64,000 bases of DNA from Sphaerisporangium krabiense. Its GTDB lineage: Bacteria; Actinomycetota; Actinomycetes; Streptosporangiales; Streptosporangiaceae. The notes under the pieces were generated by a model, which ran no database searches, was not told the DNA's origin, and was given only the letters and a program-made list of their open reading frames with translations. Both the position numbers and the translations under genes were made by a program. Within the stretch, counting starts at the first letter, position 1. Each line of letters starts with the position of its first letter. The DNA lies in the NCBI RefSeq assembly GCF_014200435.1, contig NZ_JACHBR010000001.1, forward strand, positions 1,736,001-1,800,000, in the 5' to 3' direction. Positions 51,055 to 59,434 of this stretch are shown here, piece by piece.

Positions 51055-52560
51055 TCACGCGCTCACCGTCGACGCGGCGACACGGCCGAGCGCACCCGAG
51101 GCCGCCGACCCTGCGATCCGCCCGAACACCGAGCCCGCGGTGAGCCCGCTGCCCCCCGGGTAGTTGAAGTAGAAGATGCCGCCGACGATCTCCCCGCACG
51201 CGTACAGCCCGGGAATGGGTTCTCCGGTGACGTCGATCACGCGCGCCGACGTGTCGATCTTCAGGCCGCCGAAGGTGAACGTGATTCCACACGTCACCGC
51301 GTAGGCCTCGTACGGTGGCGAATCGAGCGTGTTGGCCCAGTTCGACTTCGGCACCGCCAGCCCCGAGGTGCCCCGCCCGTCCTTGACGTTGGGGTTGAAC
51401 GGGACCGACTGGTCGACCGCCGCGTTGTACTCGCGGACGGTCCGCAGGAACTGCTCCTCGTCGATGCCGTCCATCCGCCGGACGAGCTCCTCCAGGGTCG
51501 GCGCCACGATCTTCGTGACCTGCCGGATCCGGTACTCGTCGCGCAGCAGGTGGGTCACCTTGCTGTCGAAGACCTGCCAGGCGATCTGGCCCGGCTGCCG
51601 CAGGACCTCCTGGCCGTACTTCGCGTAGGTGTAGTTCCGGAAGTCCGCGCCCTCGTCGACGAACCGCTCACCGCGGCTGTTGACGATGACCCCGAAGGGA
51701 TAGCTGTGCTTCTGGAACCCGTCGCCGACCACGCGGTCACCGAACGCGGGCGCGTTGCTGTCCCAGCCCACCGCGTGGCAGCCCGACCAGTTGCCCCACG
51801 ACATGGCGCCGATGTCCATCGCCATGCGGTGTCCGTCGCCCACGTCGAACTGGGTGCCGCGGACCTTGGCGAACTCCCACCCCGGTCCCAGGTAGCGGGT
51901 GCGCCACTCCGTGTTGGCCTGGAATCCACCGCAGGCCAGCACGACGGCGTCAGCGGAGATCGTCCGGATCTGCCCGCCGGCCCGGACCACGACGCCGGTC
52001 ACCCTGCCGCCGTCCTCGGTGAGGCCGATGGCCCGGTGGCCGTAGAACACCTTGCCGCCCGCCGACTCGAACGCGTCGAACAGCGAGTCGACGAGCCCGG
52101 GGCCGCCTCCGTTGGCCTCCAGCGTCAGGCCTCCCCAGAAGGTGAACTTCCCGTCCACCTGGAACGCCTGGCGGCCGTAGATCGGCAGGAACCGAACTCC
52201 CTTGTCGCGCATCCACTTCAACGTGTCGAAGCTGCGCGTCACGAGCAGATCGACCAGGTCGGGGTCGCAGCGGTACTGCGTGACCCGGGCCATGTCGTCG
52301 AAGAACTGGTCCTTCGAGTAGCTGCCGAAGTCGGTCTTCGCGAGCTGTTCTTCTGACAGGTCGGGGACGAGTTGGAGGATGTCCGCCCTGCCGTCGTAGG
52401 CGAAGCGCATGGCTCCCGCGGTGAATCCGGAGTTCCCCCCACGCTCGGACTCCGGGGCGGCTTCGAGCAGCGTCACCTCGGCACCACCCTCGAGGGCGGC
52501 CAGCGCGCTACACAAGCCGGCGTTACCGCCGCCGATGACGACAACTCGACTCTGACCCAT
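51055..52560 (-). CDS. FAD-dependent dehydrogenase, tricarballylate dehydrogenase (TcuA)-like
   Basis: Flavoprotein of 501 aa of the fumarate reductase/succinate dehydrogenase superfamily. N-terminal FAD motif VVVIGGGNAGLCSALAALEG, ERGGNSGFTAGAMRF, the middle LDRRGHRM-like VGDGHRMAMDIGAM, and C-terminal GLKIDTSARVID with GLYACGEIVGG. The closest family I recognise is TcuA, which oxidises tricarballylate to cis-aconitate; ketosteroid dehydrogenases are more distant relatives. First gene of the island's second minus-strand operon, with island motif copy 5 in its promoter. Confidence 0.85.
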   Translation of the reverse strand: MGQSRVVVIGGGNAGLCSALAALEGGAEVTLLEAAPESERGGNSGFTAGAMRFAYDGRADILQLVPDLSEEQLAKTDFGSYSKDQFFDDMARVTQYRCDPDLVDLLVTRSFDTLKWMRDKGVRFLPIYGRQAFQVDGKFTFWGGLTLEANGGGPGLVDSLFDAFESAGGKVFYGHRAIGLTEDGGRVTGVVVRAGGQIRTISADAVVLACGGFQANTEWRTRYLGPGWEFAKVRGTQFDVGDGHRMAMDIGAMSWGNWSGCHAVGWDSNAPAFGDRVVGDGFQKHSYPFGVIVNSRGERFVDEGADFRNYTYAKYGQEVLRQPGQIAWQVFDSKVTHLLRDEYRIRQVTKIVAPTLEELVRRMDGIDEEQFLRTVREYNAAVDQSVPFNPNVKDGRGTSGLAVPKSNWANTLDSPPYEAYAVTCGITFTFGGLKIDTSARVIDVTGEPIPGLYACGEIVGGIFYFNYPGGSGLTAGSVFGRIAGSAASGALGRVAASTVSA

Positions 52561-52594
52561 GCCTGCCCCTCTCCTTGCATGTGCAACGTAAACT

Positions 52595-52608
52595 CTAATA
52601 TATCAGAT
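52595..52608 (-). promoter_or_regulatory. Island motif, copy 5
   Basis: Minus-strand ATCTGATATATTAG, 35 nt upstream of the flavoprotein ATG; it directly follows TTGAC on the same strand, so it overlaps the probable promoter. Confidence 0.65.
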
Positions 52609-52755
52609 GTCAATGCTCCGGCCGAGCGCCCCTGGTCGCGGGCCGGGTGGCGCGCGGACGGGCTGGGATGCCGTCACGGGAGAGCCCTCGCCGAGGCCGG
52701 GGACGGCCGATGTCACAACGCTGCTACCTCGGCCTCGCGGTCCACCACGCGCGCG

Positions 52756-53892
52756 TCACCCGGCGTGGCGGGGTGAGCGCCTGGCGCTGAGGCGGATGAG
52801 CAGAGGGGCGAGAAGGATCATCGTGAAGAGTCGCAGGCTCTGTGTGCTGGAGATCAGTGAGATGTCGGCGTGGGTGGAGACGGCGGTGCTCAGGACGGCG
52901 TTGATGCCACCGGGGGTGGTGGCGAGGTAGGCGTCGGCGAGAGGGATGTGCGAGACGCCGGCCAGCAGCCAGGCCAGCAGGGCGCACGCGGCGCTGATCG
53001 TCACCGTGCACGTCACGGCCAGGGGCAGGAGCCGGACGACGCGGCCCAGAGCGGGACGGGTGAAGCGCAGGCCGATGTCCAGGCCGATCACGGTGAACAG
53101 GATGGTGCGCAGGGATCCGGTCGGGGCGAAGCCCTCCGCAACGCCACCGGCGGTGAGGGCTGCGGTGAGCAGCATGGGCCCGAGCAGGACCGGGCTCGGC
53201 AGGCGGACGGCCCGGCCGATCAGGGCGCCGGCGAGGGCGACGGCGCCCAGCATGACCAGCCCCACGCCCTGATGGTGGGCGGCGACGACGGGCCCGAGCT
53301 CATGGTCGGCGTCGAGCAGGCGACCCGTCGCGCTCGGCATCAGGATCCACTGGACCAGCAGCGGGGCGGACCCTGCCACGATCAGGACGCGGAGGTACTG
53401 GAGCAGGGCGACCACGCGGCCGTCGGCGTCCAGATCGCGGGCCGTGGCGACCACCGCCGCCGAACCGCCCGCCACCATACCGAGCGTGGCGCTGGCCCGG
53501 TCGAGGTGGCCCAGGCGCGTCATGACGCCCGCGGCTCCCAGGCTGAGCATGATCGTGACCGCGGTGACCAGGGCGAGGGGGAGCAGGTCCGCGCCGGCCC
53601 GCTGGATGCTCACCGGACTGAGATAACTGCCGACCAGGATTCCCAGCGCGGCCTGGCACGCCTGATTGACCCCTCGCGGAACCTCGCGGGTGACCAGGCC
53701 GGCCAGCGCGAGGACGAGACCCGCCAGCAACGGCGCGAGCAGGTGGGGAGCGGGGACCACCGGCTCGGCCAGCTCCCCGGCGGCGAACGCCCCCGCGATG
53801 AGCACAGGCCAGACCGCCCAACGCCATCGTCCCCCCGGACGGTGCGCCGACGGCAGGAACGCGGAGCCGCGCCCCCCGCGAGCGTTCCCCAT
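52756..53892 (-). CDS. AbrB-family (PF05145-type) membrane protein
   Basis: Integral membrane protein of 378 aa with about ten spans in two homologous halves. LLAPLLAGLVLALAGLVTRE and QAALGILVGSYLSP start the first half, LPSPVLLGPMLLTAALTAGG the second; PLADAYLATTPGGINAVLST is the signature near the end. These proteins were long called putative ammonia monooxygenases or AbrB; transport is more likely. It ends near the island promoter but is separately oriented; not clearly part of the pathway. Confidence 0.82.
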   Translation of the reverse strand: MGNARGGRGSAFLPSAHRPGGRWRWAVWPVLIAGAFAAGELAEPVVPAPHLLAPLLAGLVLALAGLVTREVPRGVNQACQAALGILVGSYLSPVSIQRAGADLLPLALVTAVTIMLSLGAAGVMTRLGHLDRASATLGMVAGGSAAVVATARDLDADGRVVALLQYLRVLIVAGSAPLLVQWILMPSATGRLLDADHELGPVVAAHHQGVGLVMLGAVALAGALIGRAVRLPSPVLLGPMLLTAALTAGGVAEGFAPTGSLRTILFTVIGLDIGLRFTRPALGRVVRLLPLAVTCTVTISAACALLAWLLAGVSHIPLADAYLATTPGGINAVLSTAVSTHADISLISSTQSLRLFTMILLAPLLIRLSARRSPRHAG

Positions 53893-53936
53893 ATGGTCAC
53901 AGTACCGAGGCGGTCGGACCGGTCCTCGCCGGGCGG

Positions 53937-56222
53937 TCAGCCCGGGTCGGGGGGCGTGCTCCGGACCAGGGAGAAGTAGGCCTCTTCCTCCTGGGCGAAG
54001 TGCAGCGTGAGCACCGCGTGCAGGCCGTACAGGCAGGCGCGCAGGTCGTCGAGCCGGTCGGGCGTCACCCCCGACGGAGAGGCGAGCTCGATATGGCGGC
54101 CCAGCCGCCGCACCAGTCTGTCGATCTCGGCGTGGGCTCTGCTCATCGTGGCGGTGGCCTCGGGGTCGCGCAGGAGCCGGGTCATCGCCGGGTAGAGCCG
54201 GGCCTCCTCCGCGTGCTCGTGCGGCAGCAGGTCCTCGGTCAGGAAGTCGTGGACCTGCCGGATGCTCCGCAGCTCCTCGTACGGCGCCTCGTACCCGATC
54301 TGTCCGGCCACCTCGCGGATCTTCTCAAGCGGCGGCCGCAGCCGGGCGTGCTCCGCTTCGAACCGGCGCAGCATGGCCTCGACGGGGGCGTCCACGTGCA
54401 GGCGGGTGCCCCGGGTGGGGCGCAGCGCGCGCAGGGCGTTGAGGATCACCGCGACGTCGATGACCTCCTGAAGGACCGCGCCGGCGACCGGCGCCAGCCC
54501 GCCCGCGGCGGCCACGCCCATGGCGGCGATGGAGAGTGCCATGCCCGTGACGGCGCTCTGGACGGCGATGCGCCGGGTGCGGCGGGCGATGTCCATGGCG
54601 TCGGCGAGCCGGTCGAGCCGGTCGCCGGTCAGCACGACGTCCGCCGCCTGGGCCGAGGCGGCCGAGCCGTAGGCGCCCATGGCCACGCCCACGTCGGCGG
54701 CGGCCAGCGCGGGCGCGTCGTTGACGCCGTCCCCCACCATGACCGTCGTGGCGGCCCGCGATTCGCGCCGGACCTCGGCCACCTTGCCCGCGGGCGTCTG
54801 TTCCGCCAGCACCGCGTCGACGCCGAGCACGGCGGCCACGCTCTCGGCGACCTCGGCGCGATCCCCGGTGAGCATCACCACCCGGCCGATGCCGGCGGTG
54901 CGAAGCCGCCGCAGGGTCCTGGCCGCGTCGGCGCGTACGGCGTCCCGCAGGAGGATCACGCCGATCGGCTCGTCGTCCACGCTCACCCAGACCGTCATCG
55001 CCCCGTCCAGGGCGGCCCGGGCGCGCTGGGCGGCCTCCCAGGGCGACGTCCGGGGCCCCGGCGCCTTGCCGACGCCGACCCGCTTCCCCTCCACCAGGCC
55101 CGCCGTGCCGGTTCCCGGCTCCTCGCGCACGTCTTCGGGGCGGGGAAGGACGAGGTCGCGCTCGTGCGCGGCGCGGACGAGCGCGGTGGCCAGCACATGC
55201 GAGGACACCTGGTCCAGGCCGGCCGCTAGGCGCAGCACCTGCTTGGTGTCCTCGCCCGGGGCGGCCACGACGTCGACCACCTGCGGGCGACCGGCGGTAA
55301 GGGTACCGGTCTTGTCCATGACCAGGGTCCGCGCCTTGCCCAGGGTCTCCAGTGCGCCGCCGCCCTTGACGACGACGCCGTGCCTGGACGTACGGGACAG
55401 TCCCGCCGCGATCGCCGCGGGCGCCGCGAGCAGCAGCGGACACGGCGTGGCCACGACCAGGACGGCCACCGCGCGCACCGCCTCGCCGGAGAACAGCCAC
55501 GCGCCGCCGGCCAGCCCCAGCGTGGCGGGCAGGAACCAGGCGGCGTACCGGTCCGCCAGCCGCACCACCGGGGCGGTGCCGGCCTCGGTCCGCTCGGCGA
55601 GCCGCACCACGCCCGCGTAGGTGCTCTCCCCGGCGGTCGCCGTGGCGATCAGGTCGAACGCGTGGCCGGCGTTGACCACGCCGCTCCGCACACCGTCCCC
55701 CGCCTCGTGCCGGACCGGCAGGGACTCGCCGGTCAGCGCGGACTCGTCCAGCAGCGCCGTTCCCCGCTCGACCACGCCGTCGGTCGGCACCATCTCGCCG
55801 GCGGGGACGAGCAGCCGGTCGCCGCGGCGTATCGCCTCGACGTCGATCACATGGGCGGTGCCGTCCTCGTAGCGCCGCGCCGTGCGGGGAGCGCGCTCGT
55901 ACAGGGCGGTCAGATCCCTGCGGGCCCGCCGCAGGGCGTAGTCCTCCAGGAAACGGCCGCCGGCGAGCATGACGCCGATCACCGCGCCGGCGAGGAACTC
56001 CCGCACCGCGAGCGCGCCCACCAGCGCGAGCACGGCGATCAGGTCCACGCCGAGGCGGCCGGCCCGCAACGCGGAGACCACCCACCAGGCGGCCGGGACC
56101 ACCGCGGCCGCCGCGCCCGCCGCCCACACCGCGTCGCCGCCGTTCCCCGCCCCGAGCAGGTGGAGCAGCCCACCGGCGGCGAGCGCGGCCAGGCTGCCGG
56201 CCACGAACAGGTATCGCCTCAC
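53937..56222 (-). CDS. P1B-type metal ATPase fused to a hemerythrin domain
   Basis: Fusion of about 761 aa. The P-type ATPase has six or more spans, TGES actuator (LTGESLPV), CPx motif in ATPCPLLLA, phosphorylation site MDKTGTLTAG, and hinge MVGDGVNDAPALAAADVG. After the last spans (about residue 590), residues 600-761 form a hemerythrin-like four-helix domain: EAEHARLRPPLEKI, LLPHEHAEEARLYP, SRAHAEIDRL and LHFAQEEEAYF supply di-iron ligands. I chose GTG 56222 because the segment before it is low-complexity; a start at 56387 is open. Divergent from a universal stress protein. Iron or oxygen sensing may gate metal export. Confidence 0.88.
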   Translation of the reverse strand: MRRYLFVAGSLAALAAGGLLHLLGAGNGGDAVWAAGAAAAVVPAAWWVVSALRAGRLGVDLIAVLALVGALAVREFLAGAVIGVMLAGGRFLEDYALRRARRDLTALYERAPRTARRYEDGTAHVIDVEAIRRGDRLLVPAGEMVPTDGVVERGTALLDESALTGESLPVRHEAGDGVRSGVVNAGHAFDLIATATAGESTYAGVVRLAERTEAGTAPVVRLADRYAAWFLPATLGLAGGAWLFSGEAVRAVAVLVVATPCPLLLAAPAAIAAGLSRTSRHGVVVKGGGALETLGKARTLVMDKTGTLTAGRPQVVDVVAAPGEDTKQVLRLAAGLDQVSSHVLATALVRAAHERDLVLPRPEDVREEPGTGTAGLVEGKRVGVGKAPGPRTSPWEAAQRARAALDGAMTVWVSVDDEPIGVILLRDAVRADAARTLRRLRTAGIGRVVMLTGDRAEVAESVAAVLGVDAVLAEQTPAGKVAEVRRESRAATTVMVGDGVNDAPALAAADVGVAMGAYGSAASAQAADVVLTGDRLDRLADAMDIARRTRRIAVQSAVTGMALSIAAMGVAAAGGLAPVAGAVLQEVIDVAVILNALRALRPTRGTRLHVDAPVEAMLRRFEAEHARLRPPLEKIREVAGQIGYEAPYEELRSIRQVHDFLTEDLLPHEHAEEARLYPAMTRLLRDPEATATMSRAHAEIDRLVRRLGRHIELASPSGVTPDRLDDLRACLYGLHAVLTLHFAQEEEAYFSLVRSTPPDPG

Positions 56223-56344
56223 ACCCGCAGGCTTCCGCAGGAGCCTCGCCCGGCCCAGTGCGCTTGTCCCTGATTCGGCGGGACGAAAGTCATCGCGCCG
56301 AAGTCCCCGACGACCTCTCCCATGGGGACCAGGCCGAATGTCCC

Positions 56345-56362
56345 AGGGACCAGGGCCCTCGG
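56345..56362. promoter_or_regulatory. DosR-box-like site
   Basis: AGGGACCAGGGCCCTCGG has the GGGAC-N4-GYCCY form of the mycobacterial dormancy box (GGGACTWWAGTCCC). The left half is exact, the right half reads GCCCT. It lies between the divergent ATPase and stress-protein genes, which supports hypoxia control. Confidence 0.4.
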
Positions 56363-56505
56363 CCTCTTCGCGCCCGATCTTCTCCAAGGTTCACGGACGG
56401 GGGCTCGACAAGGCGCAAAGTCCCGGCGGCGGGTGACCTTCGGCCACTGCGGCCCGCCGGGAGCTTCGTGTCTCCTGGAAAGGGAGCAACCAAGGACGGG
56501 GTGCC

Positions 56506-57351
56506 ATGTCCGGTGTTGTCGCGGTCGGGATCGACGATTCGGTGTCCGCGGCCAAGGCGGCCGACTGGGCCACCGACGAGGCCGCGCGCCGGAACGCCGC
56601 GTTGCGCATCGTCCGCGTACGTGAGCCGTGGGCGAGCGAGTACCCGATCGGCCGCGTCGGAGGGTTCGAGGCCGCGCTGACCGATCACTGCAGAGGCATG
56701 CTCGCCAGAGCCGCCCAGCGGGCGGCCGCCCGCGCCCCCGGCGTGACCGCCGGCACCGCCCTGCCCACGGGCGCCGTGGTCGAGCGCCTGCTGCAGGAGT
56801 CGACCACCGCCGACCTGCTCGTCGTGGGCGGCAGAGGAATGGGCGGCTTCGCCGGGCTCCTGCTCGGAGCCGTCGGCCTGGGGTTGGCCGGCCGCACGGT
56901 GTGCCCGCTCGTCGTGGTGCGCGGATACACCGACGACCAGACCCACGTGGTGGCGGTGGGGGTCGACGGGTCGGCCGGATCCGAGGCCGCGCTGCGCCAT
57001 GCCTTCGAGGAGGCACTGCTGCGGCGCTCCGCCGTCCGCGCGGTGTACGCCTGGACCGAGCCCGCGTTCGCCTCTCTCTCGGGCTTGTTCTTCGAGGAGA
57101 AGATCACCGCGATGCGGCCATGGCTGGCCCCCTGGAAGGAGAAGTATCCCGACGTCCAGGTGAGCGAGTCCGTCATCTGCCGCCACCCCGTGCCGGCCCT
57201 GGTCGACGCCTCCAAGGAGGCCGACCTCATCGTGGTCGGCTCCCGCGGCCGGGGCGCCGCCTCTTCCGTGGTTCTCGGATCCGTCGGCCACGGCATCCTG
57301 CACCGCGCGCACTGCCCCGTCATGGTCGTCACCTCCCCCGGACCCCGATGA
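56506..57351 (+). CDS. Universal stress protein, tandem Usp domains
   Basis: Cytoplasmic protein of 281 aa with two UspA domains. Domain 1 begins MSGVVAVGIDDSVSAAKAAD, ends with VVGGRGMGGFAGLLLGAVG; domain 2 begins VVAVGVDGSAGSEAALRH and ends VVGSRGRGAASSVVLGSVG. The G-x2-G-x9-GS pattern is an ATP site and is better kept in domain 2. GGGAG and AAGGA stand before ATG 56506. Divergent from the P1B ATPase-hemerythrin gene, suggesting shared redox or hypoxia control. Confidence 0.92.
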   Translation: MSGVVAVGIDDSVSAAKAADWATDEAARRNAALRIVRVREPWASEYPIGRVGGFEAALTDHCRGMLARAAQRAAARAPGVTAGTALPTGAVVERLLQESTTADLLVVGGRGMGGFAGLLLGAVGLGLAGRTVCPLVVVRGYTDDQTHVVAVGVDGSAGSEAALRHAFEEALLRRSAVRAVYAWTEPAFASLSGLFFEEKITAMRPWLAPWKEKYPDVQVSESVICRHPVPALVDASKEADLIVVGSRGRGAASSVVLGSVGHGILHRAHCPVMVVTSPGPR

Positions 57352-57361
57352 GCCCGCCGGC

Positions 57362-58015
57362 TCACTCACCCGGGCGGACCAGGCCCGTCTCGTACGCGTG
57401 GACGATCGCCTGGGCCCGGTCGCGGAGGCCGAGCTTCGCCAGGACGCGGCCCACGTGGGTCTTCACCGTCTGCTCGGACAGGACGAGCCGTTCGGCGATC
57501 TCCTGGTTGGACAGGCCGTGGGCGACCAGGGTGAGCACCTCCGACTCACGTTCGGTGACTCCGTCCAGGGTGGCGCGGGGACGGCGCGGCCCGAGGCGGG
57601 CGAACTCGGAGATCAGCCGCCGGGTGACGGAGGGCGCGAGCAGGGCCTCGCCGGCCGCGACCACGCGGACGGCCTCGGCGAGCCGCCCGGCGGAGGCGTC
57701 CTTCAGCAGGAAGCCGCTGGCGCCCGCCCGGAGCGCCTCGTACACGTAGTCGTCCAGATCGAACGTGGTCAGGATCAGCACCTTCGGGGGACGGTCGGCG
57801 GACAGGATCCGCCGGGTGGCCTGCAGGCCGTCCAGCACCGGCATCCTGACGTCCATCAGCACCACGTCGGGCGAGAGTTCCGCGACGCGGCGCACGGCCT
57901 CCTCGCCGTCGGCCGCCTCGCCCACCACGTCGATGTCCGGCTGCGTGCTCAGGAACACCGTGAACCCGGTCCGCACCATGCCCTGGTCGTCGGCGACGAG
58001 CACCCTGATGCTCAT
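57362..58015 (-). CDS. NarL/LuxR-type response regulator
   Basis: Response regulator of 217 aa. Receiver domain with acidic pair VADDQ, phospho-Asp in VVLMDVRMPVLDG, Thr in LILTTF and Lys in FLLKDAS; C-terminal LuxR helix-turn-helix LTLVAHGLSNQEIAERLVLS with TVKTHVGRVLAKL. Its ATG overlaps the kinase stop by 4 nt (ATGA). It converges on the stress-protein gene. Targets unknown. Confidence 0.95.
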   Translation of the reverse strand: MSIRVLVADDQGMVRTGFTVFLSTQPDIDVVGEAADGEEAVRRVAELSPDVVLMDVRMPVLDGLQATRRILSADRPPKVLILTTFDLDDYVYEALRAGASGFLLKDASAGRLAEAVRVVAAGEALLAPSVTRRLISEFARLGPRRPRATLDGVTERESEVLTLVAHGLSNQEIAERLVLSEQTVKTHVGRVLAKLGLRDRAQAIVHAYETGLVRPGE

Positions 58016-59313
58016 CCGGCGTCTCCTCCGATCGGCAGGGTCGCGGTCACCACGAACTCCGCGCCGACCGGGCCCGCCCGGAACGTGCCGCCGAGCATCG
58101 CCGCCCGCTCCCGCATTCCGGCCAGCCCGTGGCCCGGCCGCTTCCCCGCGACTCCGCCCGGCGTGGTCGCGAAATCGGCGGGCAGGCCGTTGACGACGCG
58201 GATCCGCAGCTCGGCGCCGTCGCGGACCAGCTCCGCGGTGACGTCCGGTCCCGACCCGTGCCGCATCGCGTTGCTCAGTGACTCCTGCACGATCCGGTAC
58301 GCCGTCAGCCCCACCGTGCCCGGCAGGTCGCCCAGCTCGCCCGAACCGGACACCCTCAAGGTCACCCCGGCGCGGGACGCGGTCGCGACCAGCTCGTCGA
58401 TCTGGTGGAGGCCGGGCTGGGGAGCGGTGTCGGCGCCCTCCGCGCCGCGCAGCACGCCGACCACCTGACGCATCTCGGCCAGCGTCTTCAGCGACAGCGC
58501 GCGGATCTCGGCGAGCCCCTCCGCCAGCAGGCCCGCGTCGCCTGCCGCGCGCAGCGGGGTCGCCTCGGCCTGGATGGCGATCACCGACATGTGGTGGGCG
58601 ACCACGTCGTGCAGCTCGCGGGCGATCCTGGCCCGCTCGGCCAGCGCCGCCCGTTCGGCCAGGGCGCCCTCGGCACGCCGCTCCTCCTCGGCCAGCCTTC
58701 CGGTCGCCAGCCGCCGCGCCCGTACGTTGTGGCCGAACAGCACGGCGACGGTGATCCCGGTCACCGCGGGGACCACCGTGCCGGCATCGACGGCCACCGC
58801 CGCGAGGCAGGAGACCAGCCACACCCCCGCCGCGACCGCGCCGTCACAGCGGACCCCGACGGAGTACGCCACGAGCAGGCAGGCGATCGCCGCGCCCGGC
58901 GTGTACGGCGGGCCGAGGAACCCGCCGATCACGGCCGAGCCGGCCGGAACCACCAGCAGCGCCCACCGCCAGGCCGCCAGGGGCCACCGGTCGCGCAGCA
59001 CCAGCGGCAGTGAGAAGGCCGCCGACATGATCACGAGATACGCCTCGTCGTGCGGCCACCGCGCGGCGGCCGCGGGGCCCTCCATGTACGCGACCCCGCC
59101 CGCGAACGCCACGAACGCCACGAACGCGTCGCCGAGCCGGACGAGATCCAGGGTGACGCCCCGCAGGCCGCGGGGCCACGGCACCCGCACCTGCCCGCGT
59201 CGTGGCGCGGGCGGCGGCGGGTCGGCCGTACCGGTGACGACCGCCCGCAGCAGCGCCCGCGCCACGGCCCGCAGGAGCGGCCCCGGCTTCGCGGTCGGCC
59301 CCTGATAGATCAT
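58012..59313 (-). CDS. Sensor histidine kinase (HisKA_3)
   Basis: Membrane kinase of 433 aa. Four to five spans cover about 60-195, without a large outer loop. The phospho-acceptor region RIARELHDVVAHHMSVIAIQ has His in the first helix; the ATPase domain includes IVQESLSNAMRHG (N box) and GHGLAGMRERAAMLGG (G box). It phosphorylates the overlapping response regulator. The sensed signal may lie in the membrane; short loops point to intramembrane sensing. Confidence 0.94.
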   Translation of the reverse strand: MIYQGPTAKPGPLLRAVARALLRAVVTGTADPPPPAPRRGQVRVPWPRGLRGVTLDLVRLGDAFVAFVAFAGGVAYMEGPAAAARWPHDEAYLVIMSAAFSLPLVLRDRWPLAAWRWALLVVPAGSAVIGGFLGPPYTPGAAIACLLVAYSVGVRCDGAVAAGVWLVSCLAAVAVDAGTVVPAVTGITVAVLFGHNVRARRLATGRLAEEERRAEGALAERAALAERARIARELHDVVAHHMSVIAIQAEATPLRAAGDAGLLAEGLAEIRALSLKTLAEMRQVVGVLRGAEGADTAPQPGLHQIDELVATASRAGVTLRVSGSGELGDLPGTVGLTAYRIVQESLSNAMRHGSGPDVTAELVRDGAELRIRVVNGLPADFATTPGGVAGKRPGHGLAGMRERAAMLGGTFRAGPVGAEFVVTATLPIGGDAG

Positions 59314-59434
59314 TTCTCCAGCTTATGGACGTGCCGGGCGGGTCGCTTCGTCCTCATGGGCGACCTTCGCGTCCCCCTGTGGCGGGAGGCCGCCCCGCCG
59401 GCACGCCGCCTACCGGGCAGCGCGCCAGTGCGGG

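Noticed and set aside
56280..56345. Further DosR-like half-sites around GTCCCC/GGGGAC
   Set aside because: Only one half-site fits in each; the region is GC-rich and such words are frequent.
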